DNA of 64,000 nucleotides from Sepiola atlantica (GCA_963556195.1 OY744525.1:74252979-74316978); one strand, 5' to 3'; counted from the first letter of the stretch, positions 45,405 to 56,102 are shown. Translations and numbers: made by a program. The notes: generated by a model from the letters alone, not told the origin.

Positions 45405-46030
45405 CTCCAAGAAGTTAGATATAAGGTTAGGTGTGGTTTTAAAAAGCCAGCACAGTACGATAAGCGCAATCTGGCCTACAAAAATGCCTGAGCAGCCCCG
45501 TCAGCATTCCCTGGTAGGGACGTCTCAGGCGATTAGTAATAAACTAAGTGTAGTCGAAAAAAAATGAATAAATAAAAAGTTTGACTCTCGAATTGTTATT
45601 AACAATTCTCCAAAACACGAATCTCATAAATCAAGTAACAGACACAAACAACGTCAACTCATTTTTTTCTCTCTTTCTCTCACTGAACACTCGACGTGGT
45701 CCCAACTCATCACGTCAACTTTGCGTTTCGCCCCGAGGGGAAAGTTTCTACTCTTTTTATTTTAACTAGAATTGGCTCATGCAAAACAATGCTCATTTGC
45801 ATAAGTGAACTCTTGTCATCGTACAAAAATAACAAGATTCTATCTTGTAAGTGGAACGCTCTGGGTTCAGTCCTTGATGAACGAAACATGACGTGACCCT
45901 CAATTGTTTGCCTCGTGGACCCACATGATGGCTACTACACTAAGCCCCTCACGGATGGACTTCCTAGGACTGAACAGAACCAGACTTCAGCCAGACAGCA
46001 ACAAAGCCACTGTCGGACTGATTCTGATTT
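45405..46030 (-). mobile_element. SINE family A, copy A7, interrupted
   Basis: The minus strand at 45405-45545 carries gattagtaataaac reversed, gacgtctc.taccagggaatg, gggctgctcaggca and the cttttt.aaaaccacacctaa tail. The left part resumes at about 45940-46025 (agtccgacagtggctttgtt, ggttctgttcagtcctagga), matching copy A6 at 59712. About 395 bp between them, including cgccccgaggggaaa at 45730, is an insertion or unrelated sequence. Confidence 0.65.
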
Positions 46031-46396
46031 TCTGAGTGGTTCTGGTGCAACAACAGCACTAAGATGGAAAGTCGACTAGGCTTGCAGTCTATTCACATTA
46101 GGTAGCACTAGCCTCCAAACTGGGTCAGGTTCATTCAAACTCTGCTCCAATTCTCACATACATCCAGTCTAACAGCCTTCTAATGCACTGGAGTTAGATC
46201 TATGAACTGACACTCCTAACAGTCTCAGACTACCACCCAAACAGCTGCCTTAGACACATCAAGGCTAACTTGTCACAGTGTATAGTGTGCATTACATGCC
46301 AGGATATTCATTCTAAATGGTACATATGTAAACGAAATGCAGATCTTCTATGAACACAGTGCACACCGGTTCATGGGTTGTTTTTCCTTCTAAATT

Positions 46397-47194
46397 TCAT
46401 CCAGCTGTCAATGTGAGTTGATCGGCCCATTTTTGCATGAGATTTGATGAGTGCTGTGTCAATTTTAAGCCAATATTCTGCAGACAATTCATGCTGAGCC
46501 AATACCTTATTAATATCCCTGATGCCACCTTAGTGTGCACCCTCATCTTCTCATAAAATGTGTTAGAAACCCAGCGATGCTGACGGTGGCTCACCATCGC
46601 CTTCTACCCTAGTGTCAAGTTGATGCCTCTCAGCAATGCATCGAGATCAGCTGAATTGACGTCATTACTTTTGCCCGTCAGACACAACCAGATGGCATCT
46701 TTAACTATGAACCTGCTGCTTTCCACAATATTGCTGGAGTTCAACAAGTGTGCATCATCGCCAGGTGTCAAATCCATCTGTGCCTCTGGGGTTGTCATGT
46801 CTTTCAGTATCTGAGTTAAGAGAGTGTCTTGCACTTCATTATCCCACCGATCATTAACATGTTACCATGTCGCTTCACAAATGTGGTTGTGACACAGAGC
46901 GAGACACACGCTGGTAAGTGCCTGGTCAATTTTCTGCAAGCAGAAAAGATGCTCCAAAGATGCGCCAGGCATCGTTAAGAGTTTACTACTTCATTTCTGT
47001 CTCCATGGAAGTTTATTGTAACATACAATCACAGCATGGAGGGTGCTAATCTGTAGTCGTTCTGACTCTTTATTCATCAATTCAAACCACTCAAGATATG
47101 CTTTTACATGTGCTGCAGTGCACACACTCTTGTTAATGAATGTATCATCTATGTACAGCCTTTTTGATGCTTTCATATTGTGCAACCATAGCAT
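46397..47194 (-). pseudogene. unidentified coding-like remnant
   Basis: Three minus-strand frames (66, 76 and 67 codons; 46397-46597, 46604-46834, 46991-47194) are separated by single stops or short gaps and have a protein-like, non-repetitive composition. The first two lie in the same frame with one stop and a codon between them. I do not recognise the protein. It follows directly on the Gag-like sequence on the same strand, so it may be the next part of that element, but no zinc knuckle, protease or RT motif is visible. Confidence 0.45.
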
Positions 47195-47238
47195 TGACGA
47201 CGAACCAGATGATAAGTGGTGTCACATTAAGCCTAAAC

Positions 47239-47790
47239 CCCAATTCCTTTAATATTCTTCTAGCATGAGCCAGTAACTGCAAGATATTCATGCTATCCAT
47301 TCCAGAGGAAGTCCAAAGGAGCGGCTCAGTATTTTTGGGTAAACCAGCAATGAAAGCACATATTAAGCCCTTACTGTAAACCTACGTTCTGACATACTGC
47401 AAAAAAAAGTACTGCAGGTTTATGCAGTTATGCCCCCACCCCCGCAAAAAATTGACAGATAATAGAATCTGTCAATGTTTGTTCAGGCATAAGCAGCATG
47501 CTGTGAATTCTTTGTCAGCTGCAAAGGAGTCAACAGTGATGGCTGTAGATAAGGCTTCTTTTATGCAACTGTAGTCACCACTTTTCTCTTCATTCAGCTG
47601 TTGATACACTGCCTATATACCATTCGTTAACCACATCAGGATCATGCATGTAATTCAATCCGCTAAGCTGACATATCAACTCCACCTTCCCTATCAATTT
47701 AACAACTGTCTTGAATCTGGTCCGTCAAACAACAGTATTTATTTGGGATATATTCGAAGCCATAGTGCCGAAATAGCTTGTGAAAAAATG
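47239..47790 (-). mobile_element. Gag-like remnant of a Ty3/Gypsy-type LTR retroelement
   Basis: Minus strand, N to C: VVKLIGKVELICQLSGL at about 47690, then VYQQLNEEKSGDYSCIKEAL and ITVDSFAADKEF at 47510-47610 after a frameshift, then AFIAGLPKNTEPLL and MNILQLLAHARRILKEL at 47239-47357. The spacing and the final 'AxVAGLP ... LLARARxIL' type block resemble capsid regions of invertebrate Ty3/Gypsy Gag. No LTRs, protease or RT found nearby. Family assignment is from memory of the motif; stops and frameshifts make it inactive. Confidence 0.6.
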
Positions 47791-48943
47791 AGTTTCTCTT
47801 GATCTTTATTCAAATGAGACTGTTAAATAAACCAAACTTCAAGAAAATGGATGAGAGTTTACCCAGATAATGGGTGGTTATTTTAGCTAGCATATCGGCC
47901 ATCTAGCTGGTGTGAACTACTTAGAACCCTATGTTCCAGCTTAATAACCTCTTTCACAAGTAATGACTCTTTAGTTGCATGCGTGCGATTAGGGAAGGGG
48001 TTGGGGGCTCCAGCTTGGGGCAATCTCATTTGCATGAGCACGTGGTGCTTCTACTGCTCCCTAACACATCAGAAAGAACAAACATTCATGATTCACGGAC
48101 ACTTGCTTCAACTTTCCTGCTCGTATTCTTAGTGATATCTATATCGAATGTATTTCTTATATAAATACAGAGCCTGGAGAGAGTATTGACTAAGATATGT
48201 TCATATATAGGGTAGATTGGGACAAAAAGATAAATAGGACAGACGCCGGTAGATTGTTAGATATATAGGACTAACTAAGATAGATTGATAAATAGATAGG
48301 TAGACCTGTCTAAGATTAATAGATACATATTACTGACTAATACATGTTGATAAAGCTGATTAAGATATATAAGAAAGAAACTACCGCCGCCCAGTGGCTG
48401 TTAATCTAGCTCTAAGTATTCTTTTTAAATGATGTATAACTTATATTACAAATCTTTTATATAAATCTATTGTAATTTCAAAAACTGTTTTCATTTAAAT
48501 TAACTCCCTTGAAAATTAATGAGCATAACATTTCAAAAAAGGTTTTCATAATTTATCATTTTTTTTATTAAATCACTTTAGTTAATTACTATTAATATCG
48601 ACAAAACTATTGCATATATATGGGGTAAAAAAACAATAAAATTACAAATGAATAACACCAAACATTAATTTATTACAAACTGTTAAAAAATAGTTATGCA
48701 AATTAGGCATACAGATAGTTGTGTGTTGAGTCTGTGTTCTCTACTATATATGCAGTATTTCAAAAGACTGTGTTGTGTTATTGATTTAAATAACAGTGAG
48801 CTGTTTTGATGGTAATATATTTCGCATTTATTCATTTGGATATATGACCGATAGATAAATAGATAGGAGTAAGATAGATATATAGAGTTGATTAAGATAG
48901 ATAGAGCTAAGATAAATAAAAAGGGCTAAGATAGATATAACTG

Positions 48944-48945
<2 letters not shown>
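47791..48945. other. spacer with decayed GATA-type low complexity
   Basis: 48200-48375 and 48840-48945 consist of imperfect gatagata/agataaat words. 48380-48830 is AT-rich without features. Confidence 0.6.

Positions 48946-49016
<71 letters not shown>
48946..49016. repeat. (AT)n(AG)n microsatellite
   Basis: AT run followed by about 14 AG units. Confidence 0.97.
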
Positions 49017-49164
49017 CTGATTAAAGCTGATAGATATGGCTGTTTAATATATGTATGTAAGTAAAGCTGATAAAGATAGATAAGTAAAACTGAGAGACAT
49101 AATTGGATAGATTATTGTTTGCATCTAACAGATTTTATTTTTTCATTTGTAAAATATACTAAAT

Positions 49165-49275
49165 TCTAAGACACATGTTTCGTCTTCAATACGGCTCATC
49201 AGTGTGACCGACTTTAATGAGATTCAAGACCACAGAGACTGCAGTTCAGACCCTTACCGATAGGCCAAGAAACCT
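49165..49275 (-). ncRNA. tRNA-like sequence followed by hammerhead-like core
   Basis: The minus strand first has TTGGCCTATCGGTAAGGGTC (D arm/A box-like), GAACTGCAGTC (anticodon-arm-like) and GGTCTTGAATCTC (B box-like). Then, about 25 nt later, comes CUGAUGA, a weak stem II starting G and ending C, GAAAC and a GUC site after AUGU. Stem I has eroded to one or two pairs. The tRNA-like part resembles that at 37318-37408 (shared CTGCA in the anticodon arm). Confidence 0.5.
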
Positions 49276-49298
49276 CGACTGAAATACAATGATATTTT

Positions 49299-49440
49299 AT
49301 CGCACTTAAATGTTTTTGGCGATAAAGACAGCTGAACGTATTCGACTATCTTATGGTGATATGCTAAATGCATCACCATAAGAATACATCCAGCTGTCTT
49401 TATCGCCAATAACAATAACAAAGGCAATAATTAAGTGCGA
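49299..49440. mobile_element. foldback element, ~68 bp arms
   Basis: tcgcacttaa...ggcgataaagacagctg...cttatggtgat and its inverted copy face each other across 5 bp. It immediately follows the tRNA/hammerhead composite. Confidence 0.88.
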
Positions 49441-49449
49441 AGCTATATA

Positions 49450-50596
49450 GATAAACAGATGATAGAGTTATATATGAACGTCAACAAGTTTCTCACGCGT
49501 CTGTTTCATTGTTAGATCAATTGGAAAAGCCTACGATAGATAAATAGAAATAAAGCTTATCGATTGTGCGATTGAAATAGAGAGAACATGATAATCTATG
49601 ATTAAACAAGAAGTACACATGCAGATACATGCATGTACGCACATCCACATATAAATATGTATACACAGATATGTACATGCACACGCATTAATATATTCTT
49701 ATCATGTAAGTTATGCACTACAACCTCATGTTTTCTCACATTGACATCATATGGAAGACTGTGGCGGCGAAAGTTTACCCTTTGGGGCACAAATTTAAAG
49801 TGCTCAAAATTGTCTGTGCGCATATGACTCCGCGCTTACCTCTGCCTAAATTAATAAAAACAAATAAATATATTTTGAGCAAATTTCTCTGTGAAATTTT
49901 CGAATTTTCCTTTTTGATTTATCCTGAGCCAGATATTTTCTCAATCAACTAGTTGAGCCAAAATCCAGAACAGAGCTAACGTCTATATTACGCTAAGCTT
50001 TCCTTACCCACTGTTGGGCTTGGGAAAGCTAAATACATTTCTCAACTCATACACACACAGTCATACGCATACGCTCTCTCACAATAAAGCGACATGCACA
50101 CAATGACTTATCATCTCGCACTGTCACACGCCGATACACACTCACTAAAACAAATGTATAAACATTCATTTTAACACTCTTAATATTTCTCACTGAACTT
50201 TCTGAAAACTGCATACGTATCAAATGCACACTAACTCTTACAAATAACTCTTACAAATAACTTTCAATCAAATGTAATTTTTGTAATTGAGTGGAAAAGT
50301 TTTGAATTAGACTTTTCTGTCCTGTGGATAATTCACTGACCATAAATTATTGATTCAGGCTTCCTGGATACTTAAACTATGAACAAGCATTTTTTGGTTT
50401 CCTATGTAAACCTCCACTTTTAAACATTACAAAATATCTCTTTTGTGAACTTGTGCCTTTGTACTCATCATTTTGTTAACTAAATAACATTTTTGTCCCG
50501 CTCTCTTAGACTTGTATATCCCCTAAAACTGTTTTCCTAAAAATGTTTCCCTAAAACCGGCTCTCCCAAAAGTGATCTCCTAAATAATTGTTAGTC
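49450..50596. other. no supported feature
   Basis: Mixed sequence. ttttctcacattga at about 49733 recurs at 53400 next to the hAT-like foldback. Overlapping short ORFs have no motifs. Confidence 0.45.
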
Positions 50597-50764
50597 TTCG
50601 ATCAGTTTGTTGACTTTAGTTTTTGCAGGGATAGTCTTGTAATCCTCCCGCATACAGCACATGGTAGTCCCAAATGGTCACCCATCTAGTACTGACCAAG
50701 CTCAACATTGCTTAACATCGGTGATCTAATGAGAACCGGTGTGTCAACGTGATTATGTCGTGAG
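50597..50764 (-). mobile_element. 5S rRNA-derived SINE, copy S3 (best preserved)
   Basis: The minus strand from 50764 reads nearly the whole 5S rRNA: cataatcacgttgacacacc, ggttctcattagatcaccga, tgttaagcaatgttgagctt, ggtcagtactagatgggtga and ccatgtgctgtatgc. A tail follows (ggaggattacaag ... aaactaaagtcaacaaact) that is not 5S but recurs in copy S4. The 5S-internal promoter elements are largely retained, so Pol III transcription is possible. Confidence 0.82.
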
Positions 50765-50833
50765 AGAAATTCATGAGAATAATAAAGAATAAACCATAAA
50801 AGAACATGAGCCATTGCACGACATGATTGTTAA

Positions 50834-51033
50834 CCTTTTGGTAAGGAGAAAAGTGTAGTATCTGTTCTGATACTACACTTCATCTGTTCTACTCTCGGTC
50901 AGTGAAAGAGAAATCCTTCTAGACCAAAGCAATTTTAATTTTTATTCCAATCCAGATTGCTCTTTTTGGGGGGAGCTGGATTTTCCCGACATTAAAAACT
51001 AACCTTGTCTCTTACTCTGTCCTCGTGTGGACC
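50834..51033 (+). mobile_element. SINE with U2 snRNA-derived head, family B (copy B2)
   Basis: Head ccttttggtaaggagaaaag then tgtagtatctgttct is U2 nucleotides about 13-45 with small changes. The body follows: ctcggtcagtgaaagagaaa, tccttctagaccaaagcaat, ggggagctggattttcccga, acattaaaaactaaccttgt and ctctgtcctcgtgtgg. A copy-specific inversion makes aagtgtagtatc/gatactacactt a 12 bp perfect inverted repeat at 50851-50880. Confidence 0.78.
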
Positions 51034-51149
51034 GATGAACACCCTACACTATTTTACATGAACACCTTTCCAGCAATAAACGAATCTCAATGTAACGCTA
51101 TTTTTCTTCTGTCCAGAACTACAGTTAGGATTTGAGGATGTGATTAAAC

Positions 51150-53341
51150 CAAGGCGATCCATAATACAGGCCTAGCAAACATGCGGCTGGGGTCCACGAT
51201 TGGGGCGGACATGTGAAGACCAAAATTACTACTAAATAATGATTACAGAGAAAAGTTTTAGTAAAACATTTCTAAGTAATGTCCAGTAATTAGTAACTGT
51301 ACATATTATTAGGAAGCAGCTTATAATAATTGATTTATTTCCATCAAATCAAATGTAAAAAATACAAAAATATAAAAGAACTAAATTCACAAAAAATCAC
51401 TTTATTCATCATAAATTAGACACATTTTTGATATTTAAAAAAATCACAAATCAATTTGTTTATATTGACTTCTTGATTACAGAAAATATAATGATATAAT
51501 ACAATCAGAAAGCAAATTCAACATTTTACAAATTCAAATACTTTATGAACAAAATAATGTTCAGAGAAACACTTTTGATGAGTTTTACAAAATTTGTGAT
51601 GTTTGTTACATATACAATTTGTTTTTACAGAAGATGAAGAAAATGCTTATTTCTTCATGATACACAGTCTTAATAATAAAATCAACTTACATTAACAAGA
51701 ACATAACATCAATAAAAAGGAGGGAAATATAAAATATATCTAATAGCTGCTTGGAAAATTATGCATTATCAATACTGATTCTGTTGTCATAAGAATTGTA
51801 TAAACATTTTTATTTTATAAATAATATTTTTAAATAATTTCAAAACTTTTAGTGCTGGTTTTTTAATTGCCTTAATTGAATCAAACAAACAATAATTTTT
51901 GAAAAATATATTGGATAATATAAACCCATGCTCTCTTTTCATATTGAAATGATGCATATCAGAAACTGATATAAGATTTTAATTATGATAATTATTTTAT
52001 CTGAAGGGAATCAATCACTCAAGTAAAATTCAATTAACAAGTTTAAATACTTTTTAAGCTTCTTTAGAGACTGTTGAATTAGATTGTCTATTTCGATCTG
52101 TATTCGTCCAATTGTTGGATAAAATTGATTTTTGCCTGACAAAGTTTTTTATTTATTTTTTAATAAGCTCTTTTTTTAGTTACGTTTTTTTTTTTAGCAA
52201 CAATAACTCTTTTTTGACTATTGAATAATGGGAGATATTCGTGCTCTGTTCTGTTACTTAAATCTGAAAAAACGAGTTTCTACTTTGTTTAGGCGATTAC
52301 GTGTGAACACCCTGAAAAATTTGACGGAAAGAAGAAAAAACAAATTAACAATTATTTAACAATTTAGAGTAGGTATTGGTTTCGTATATAAAATTAACGT
52401 AAAATGATCCCCTATTTCCGGGCCATTTTAGTTTTTATAGAGCCGTTAACTAAAAGATTTTTACGAATAACCATAAGTTTGAGTGGCAAGGTGGTAAAAT
52501 GACACATAATCGCCTAAGAAAAGTAGAAATTGGTTAATTGCCGTAAAACGCTAGAATAGCCCGGAAATGGCGGATATTTTACGTTAAATTTATATGCGAA
52601 ACTGATCCCTCATGCTAAATTCTAGACCAATTGTTTTTTCTTCTTTCTGCTAACTTTTTCAGGGTGTTCACACATAATCACCTAAAAAAAGTAGAATCTC
52701 ATTTTTTTGTTTTAATACATAATTTTCCAAGCAGTTATCATATATGTTTTACATTTCCCCCCTTTTTTACATATATTTTATTGGTTTTATGTTCCTGTTA
52801 ATGTAAGTTAATTTTATTATTAAGACTGTATCATGAAGAAATAAGCATTTTCTTCATTTTCTGTAAAAACAAATTGTATATGTAACAAACATAACAAATT
52901 TTGTAAAACTTATCAAAATTGTTTTTTCCGAACATTATTTTGTTCATAGGGTATTTGATTTTGTAAAATGTTGAATTTGCTTTCTGATTGTATTATATCA
53001 TTATATTTTCTGTAATCAAGTAGTCAATATAAACAAATTGATTTGTGATTTTTGAAATATCAAAAATGTGTCTAATTTATAGTGAATGAAGTGATTTTTT
53101 GTGAATTTAGTTCTTTTATACTTTTGTATTTTTTACATTTGATTTGATGGAAATAAATCAATTATTGTAAGCTGCTTCCTAATAATATGTATAGATGCTA
53201 ATTACTGGACATTACTTAGAAATGTTTTACTAAAACTTTTCTCTGTAATCATTATTTAGTAGTAATTTTGGTCTTCACATGTCCGCCCCAGTCGTGGACC
53301 CCAGCCGCATGTTTGCTAGGCCTGTATTATGGATCGCCTTG
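51150..53341. mobile_element. hAT-like giant foldback transposon, 2.2 kb
   Basis: Both ends carry CAAGGCGATCCATAATACAG then GCCTAGCAAAC as inverted termini. An identical 8 bp GATTAAAC flanks the element at 51142-51149 and 53342-53349, as expected for hAT target duplications. The arms are very long: 51150-51765 pairs with about 52720-53341 at high identity, and 52265-52440 pairs with 52540-52710. A stretch at about 51780-52260 in the left half has no partner. No transposase ORF is present, so it is non-autonomous. A read-through transcript would fold into a hairpin of several hundred base pairs. Confidence 0.88.
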
Positions 53342-53474
53342 GATTAAACCCATTGTTGTTCTTCTCTTTTTTACACCTACGTTGTGCACTATGAACTCAC
53401 GTTTTCTCACATTGAGAAAAGTAAACATTATATAGAGGATAATCTCTACTTGCAGTTGCGAGTCCGCAATAGGT

Positions 53475-53627
53475 TGATGACATTAGTTTATTGGCACGAA
53501 AGGCCTCGTGAAGGGGTTGTTATCCTCTGACATACACCACCTGGTCAGCCATTCAATACAGACGAGGGTGAACGTCTTGCAACTACAGTAATTTAAAGAT
53601 AATCGGTATGTTAATGTGATTATAGCC
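53475..53627 (-). mobile_element. 5S rRNA-derived SINE, copy S4
   Basis: Minus strand: cggctataatcacattaaca, taccgattatc, gtagttgcaagacg, gaatggctgacc, aggtggtgtatg (5S landmarks in order), then the tail aggataacaa ... aaactaatgtcatcaacct shared with S3. More diverged than S3. Confidence 0.72.
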
Positions 53628-53704
53628 GTATATAAATTTTCTCCACATTAAAAACCGACCTTCTGTCTTACTCTGTCCTCGTGGGGAGGCAAGTAAATAG
53701 GAAC
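53628..53704 (+). mobile_element. SINE family B, 3' part only (copy B5)
   Basis: ttttctccacattaaaaacc, gaccttctgtcttactctgt and cctcgtggggaggcaagtaaat are the family B 3' end. It abuts the 5' end of the oppositely oriented 5S element, the same arrangement as S3/B2 at 50597-51033. Confidence 0.75.
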
Positions 53705-54234
53705 AAATCCCTGTAATAAAACTAAACACGACTTTTCTGGGGTAAGATTTAATGCACAATCCAATGATGGGAATTACTATTTAATCCGAGCACTGAATTT
53801 TAACATGTTTTTTACTGTTTGCAATTTTAACTATTTAAAATAACAAATCTCTATGCTACATTTTTGCTTTCGTTCTAAGAGCCATTTTATTTCCCTGGCA
53901 ACGCCTGGAGCCTCTACTACCACACATATACACACACACACAGGCTGATGGCGGTTTGAACACACATGACATTGCTTATTTGACTGATAAAAGTTTTCAA
54001 GCATTTCTTGTGTGTGAAACTTTGTTTATGTGAGGAAATGGAGGTTTTGCCTAGAATTAATCACTCCCTAAAAGACTGCAGCCCAAGCCCCAAAAGAAAA
54101 GCCAGTCTACATCATTGGAAGCCACCGGCGTCACAGATGTGACGTCACGAAGGATGAAGAGGACATCTCTTCATGAGAGTTTACTGCACCTTCAGACACC
54201 AACCTGAGCATTTCTATGTCACATCGCGTGAGCA

Positions 54235-54237
<3 letters not shown>
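53705..54237. other. no supported feature
   Basis: Mixed-composition spacer; gatgtgacgtcacg at about 54136 is a palindromic CRE-like word, probably by chance. Confidence 0.4.

Positions 54238-54312
<75 letters not shown>
54238..54312. repeat. (CA)n(AT)n microsatellite
   Basis: About 12 CA units followed by 50 bp of AT. Confidence 0.97.
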
Positions 54313-54319
<7 letters not shown>

Positions 54320-54480
54320 TATTATAAAGTAACATAATATTACGTATATATATTTTCAGCATTTACTTTAACAGTACTCAATACGTGAGTAACACTTAGT
54401 ATGAAAATATATTTATGGCAAGTAAGCAACACAGAAGCGTTCATGTGTAGCTTACTTGCAATACATATATTTTTATAATG
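54313..54480. repeat. PLE-type terminal-repeat fragment
   Basis: tactcaatacgtgagtaaca, agtatgaaaatatatttatg and gcaagtaagcaacacagaag match 17600-17700 and the edge of the PLE at 31305-31350. agtaagcaacac...gtagcttacttgc forms a short internal inverted repeat. Confidence 0.6.
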
Positions 54481-54511
54481 CACACATATATAAGCACGCA
54501 CACACACATTA

Positions 54512-54514
<3 letters not shown>

Positions 54515-54550
<36 letters not shown>

Positions 54551-54582
54551 CACACACATATGTATGTATATAACTCGTGCGT

Positions 54583-54607
<25 letters not shown>
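54515..54607. repeat. (AT)n and (GA)n microsatellites
   Basis: AT run at 54515-54547 and about 13 GA units ending 54607. Confidence 0.97.
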
Positions 54608-54613
<6 letters not shown>

Positions 54614-54639
54614 TGAGGTGAAAAAAGACTTTTATTTTT

Positions 54640-55541
54640 CGCAGATTTGAAATTGACGGCAAAAAAGAAAAGGAAAAGCTTTTACACAGAAATAAAAGAT
54701 CCCGACGCCGAATTTCATCAATGGATCTGGACGTAACGCGGCGCTGTCGCTGTAAACACGGAAAGGAGATGAAGGAAAGAGAAGATCTTTTATATATAAA
54801 GAGAAAGGGGGTGATGCAAGCGAAAGAAAGAAAAGTGCATGGCATAAATGTGATATAGACAGGGTAGGAGGGCAGTAGTGGGAAAAAAGGGCGAAGAGAG
54901 AAAGTGTGTGTAGTATAATGAAGTAGTGGGAGGTTCCCGGTCTTCTTCTTACGTTATAGATGATACGGAAATTGTTACGGCGAGCTGGAACGCCGAGCTC
55001 AGCGCAGCAGCCAGTCAAGTTAGTCGGTTCAGAAGAGCAACTAATGTTAAAGTGACGCTCCGGAGAGCGCGGAAACTTATTAGTAGCGTTATTTATTTAT
55101 TTATTTATTATTGATAAATAATTAGACTGCTGGTAAAATTTTAAATACAAAAAAAACAAAAGGCTTACGAAGTTATTTCTTTTTAAATTATTATTAAACT
55201 GTTGTTGTTTTTTTAGCAACAACACTAACACGCACTTTACGGGCGGTATTGGCGCGCACATTTTTACTTATATGCGCGTCTCATCTGATTGTTACTTTTA
55301 ACTTTACTTGATTCTATTTGTTTTATTTTTTTAATTTTTTTTTTTTCGGAAAAAAAAAGATAAGAAAAGAAAAGCATGGATAAAATGCTGACACAGATTA
55401 TTTGAAAAAAGAAAGAAAAAAGAAAAGAAAAGGAAAACTAATTCAAAACATTACATCGGATTTTTGGTTCCAGTGGATTAAAAAAACAAAAACATCAACA
55501 AAAACATAAAACAACAACACGACAAACAAACAAAACTTAAC
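54640..55541 (+). promoter_or_regulatory. possible promoter and 5' UTR exon of a host gene
   Basis: 54690-55080 is richer in CpG than anything nearby (for example cccgacgccg, taacgcggcgctgtcg, cggcgagctggaacgccgag, tccggagagcgcgg). A TATA-like ttatatataaag lies at 54787. An A-rich, ATG-poor stretch then leads to acttaac|gtaagt at 55535-55546, a good splice donor, followed by a T-rich stretch. That pattern fits a first non-coding exon on the plus strand with its remaining exons outside the window. No coding sequence supports it, and codon-free CpG richness can arise otherwise. Confidence 0.3.
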
Positions 55542-55744
55542 GTAAGTCTTTTTTTCTTGCTTTTCTTTCTTTTTATTTTTATTAATATCTTCAAAGGATT
55601 TTGTTAACTTTTTCAATAAAAAATCCGTTCGGTTGTCACTTACTTATAAACTTGAATATAACTATCGTATACTTCAACTTCTTTCTCCTCACATTTAGCG
55701 GCTGCTATTAAAAGAAATTGGTCTTAAAAACAAATAATTCTTTA

Positions 55745-56075
55745 CGCTGTATTGTTTTGTTCGCTCCTATATCGGGATTTGAACCCCAACCGAAATCTTC
55801 GAACTCAGTCGAAATATTTAAGCTGAATTGTTTAACCGGGGTAAACCTTGGCATCTTTTTCCAAGGAGTTCGTTTGAATGAGATATGGTTCGATTCGGTC
55901 AGAGGAAGTGCACTCTCCCAGGCATTACCGCCTCCTTCTGGAATTGAGTTAGTTTATTGCCAATCGCCCGAGGCGCCCCTATCGGGGAATGCTGACGGGT
56001 TCGTTTGCGGCTATTTTTGTACCCGACCCATCTTCCGGCCTTGTGCCATATCTTGGAAAGCAAGCAAATATTACC
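55745..56075 (+). mobile_element. SINE-like element, family C
   Basis: gagatatggttcgattcggt, ctctcccaggcattaccgcc, tcct, gagttagtttattgcc, aatcgcccgaggcgccccta, cggggaatgctgacggg, ctatttttgtacccgaccc, then the tail cggccttgtgccatatcttg, gaaagcaagcaaata. The central box is shared with family A. On the minus strand ggggttcaaatccc at 55770-55785 resembles a B box. Confidence 0.7.
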
Positions 56076-56102
56076 TACCTACCTACCTACCTACCTACCT
56101 AC
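56070..56102. repeat. (TACC)n microsatellite
   Basis: Eight TACC units directly after the SINE tail; a second short (TACC) lies at 56340-56350. Confidence 0.97.

Noticed and set aside
50650..50764. Functional 5S rRNA gene
   Set aside because: Numerous substitutions in paired regions, no T-run terminator directly after, and a tail shared with another dispersed copy.
51780..52260. Transposase remnant inside the hAT-like foldback
   Set aside because: Neither strand gives a recognisable hAT dimerisation or catalytic motif.
54130..54150. CRE-like promoter element gtgacgtcac
   Set aside because: A single short palindrome without other promoter context.
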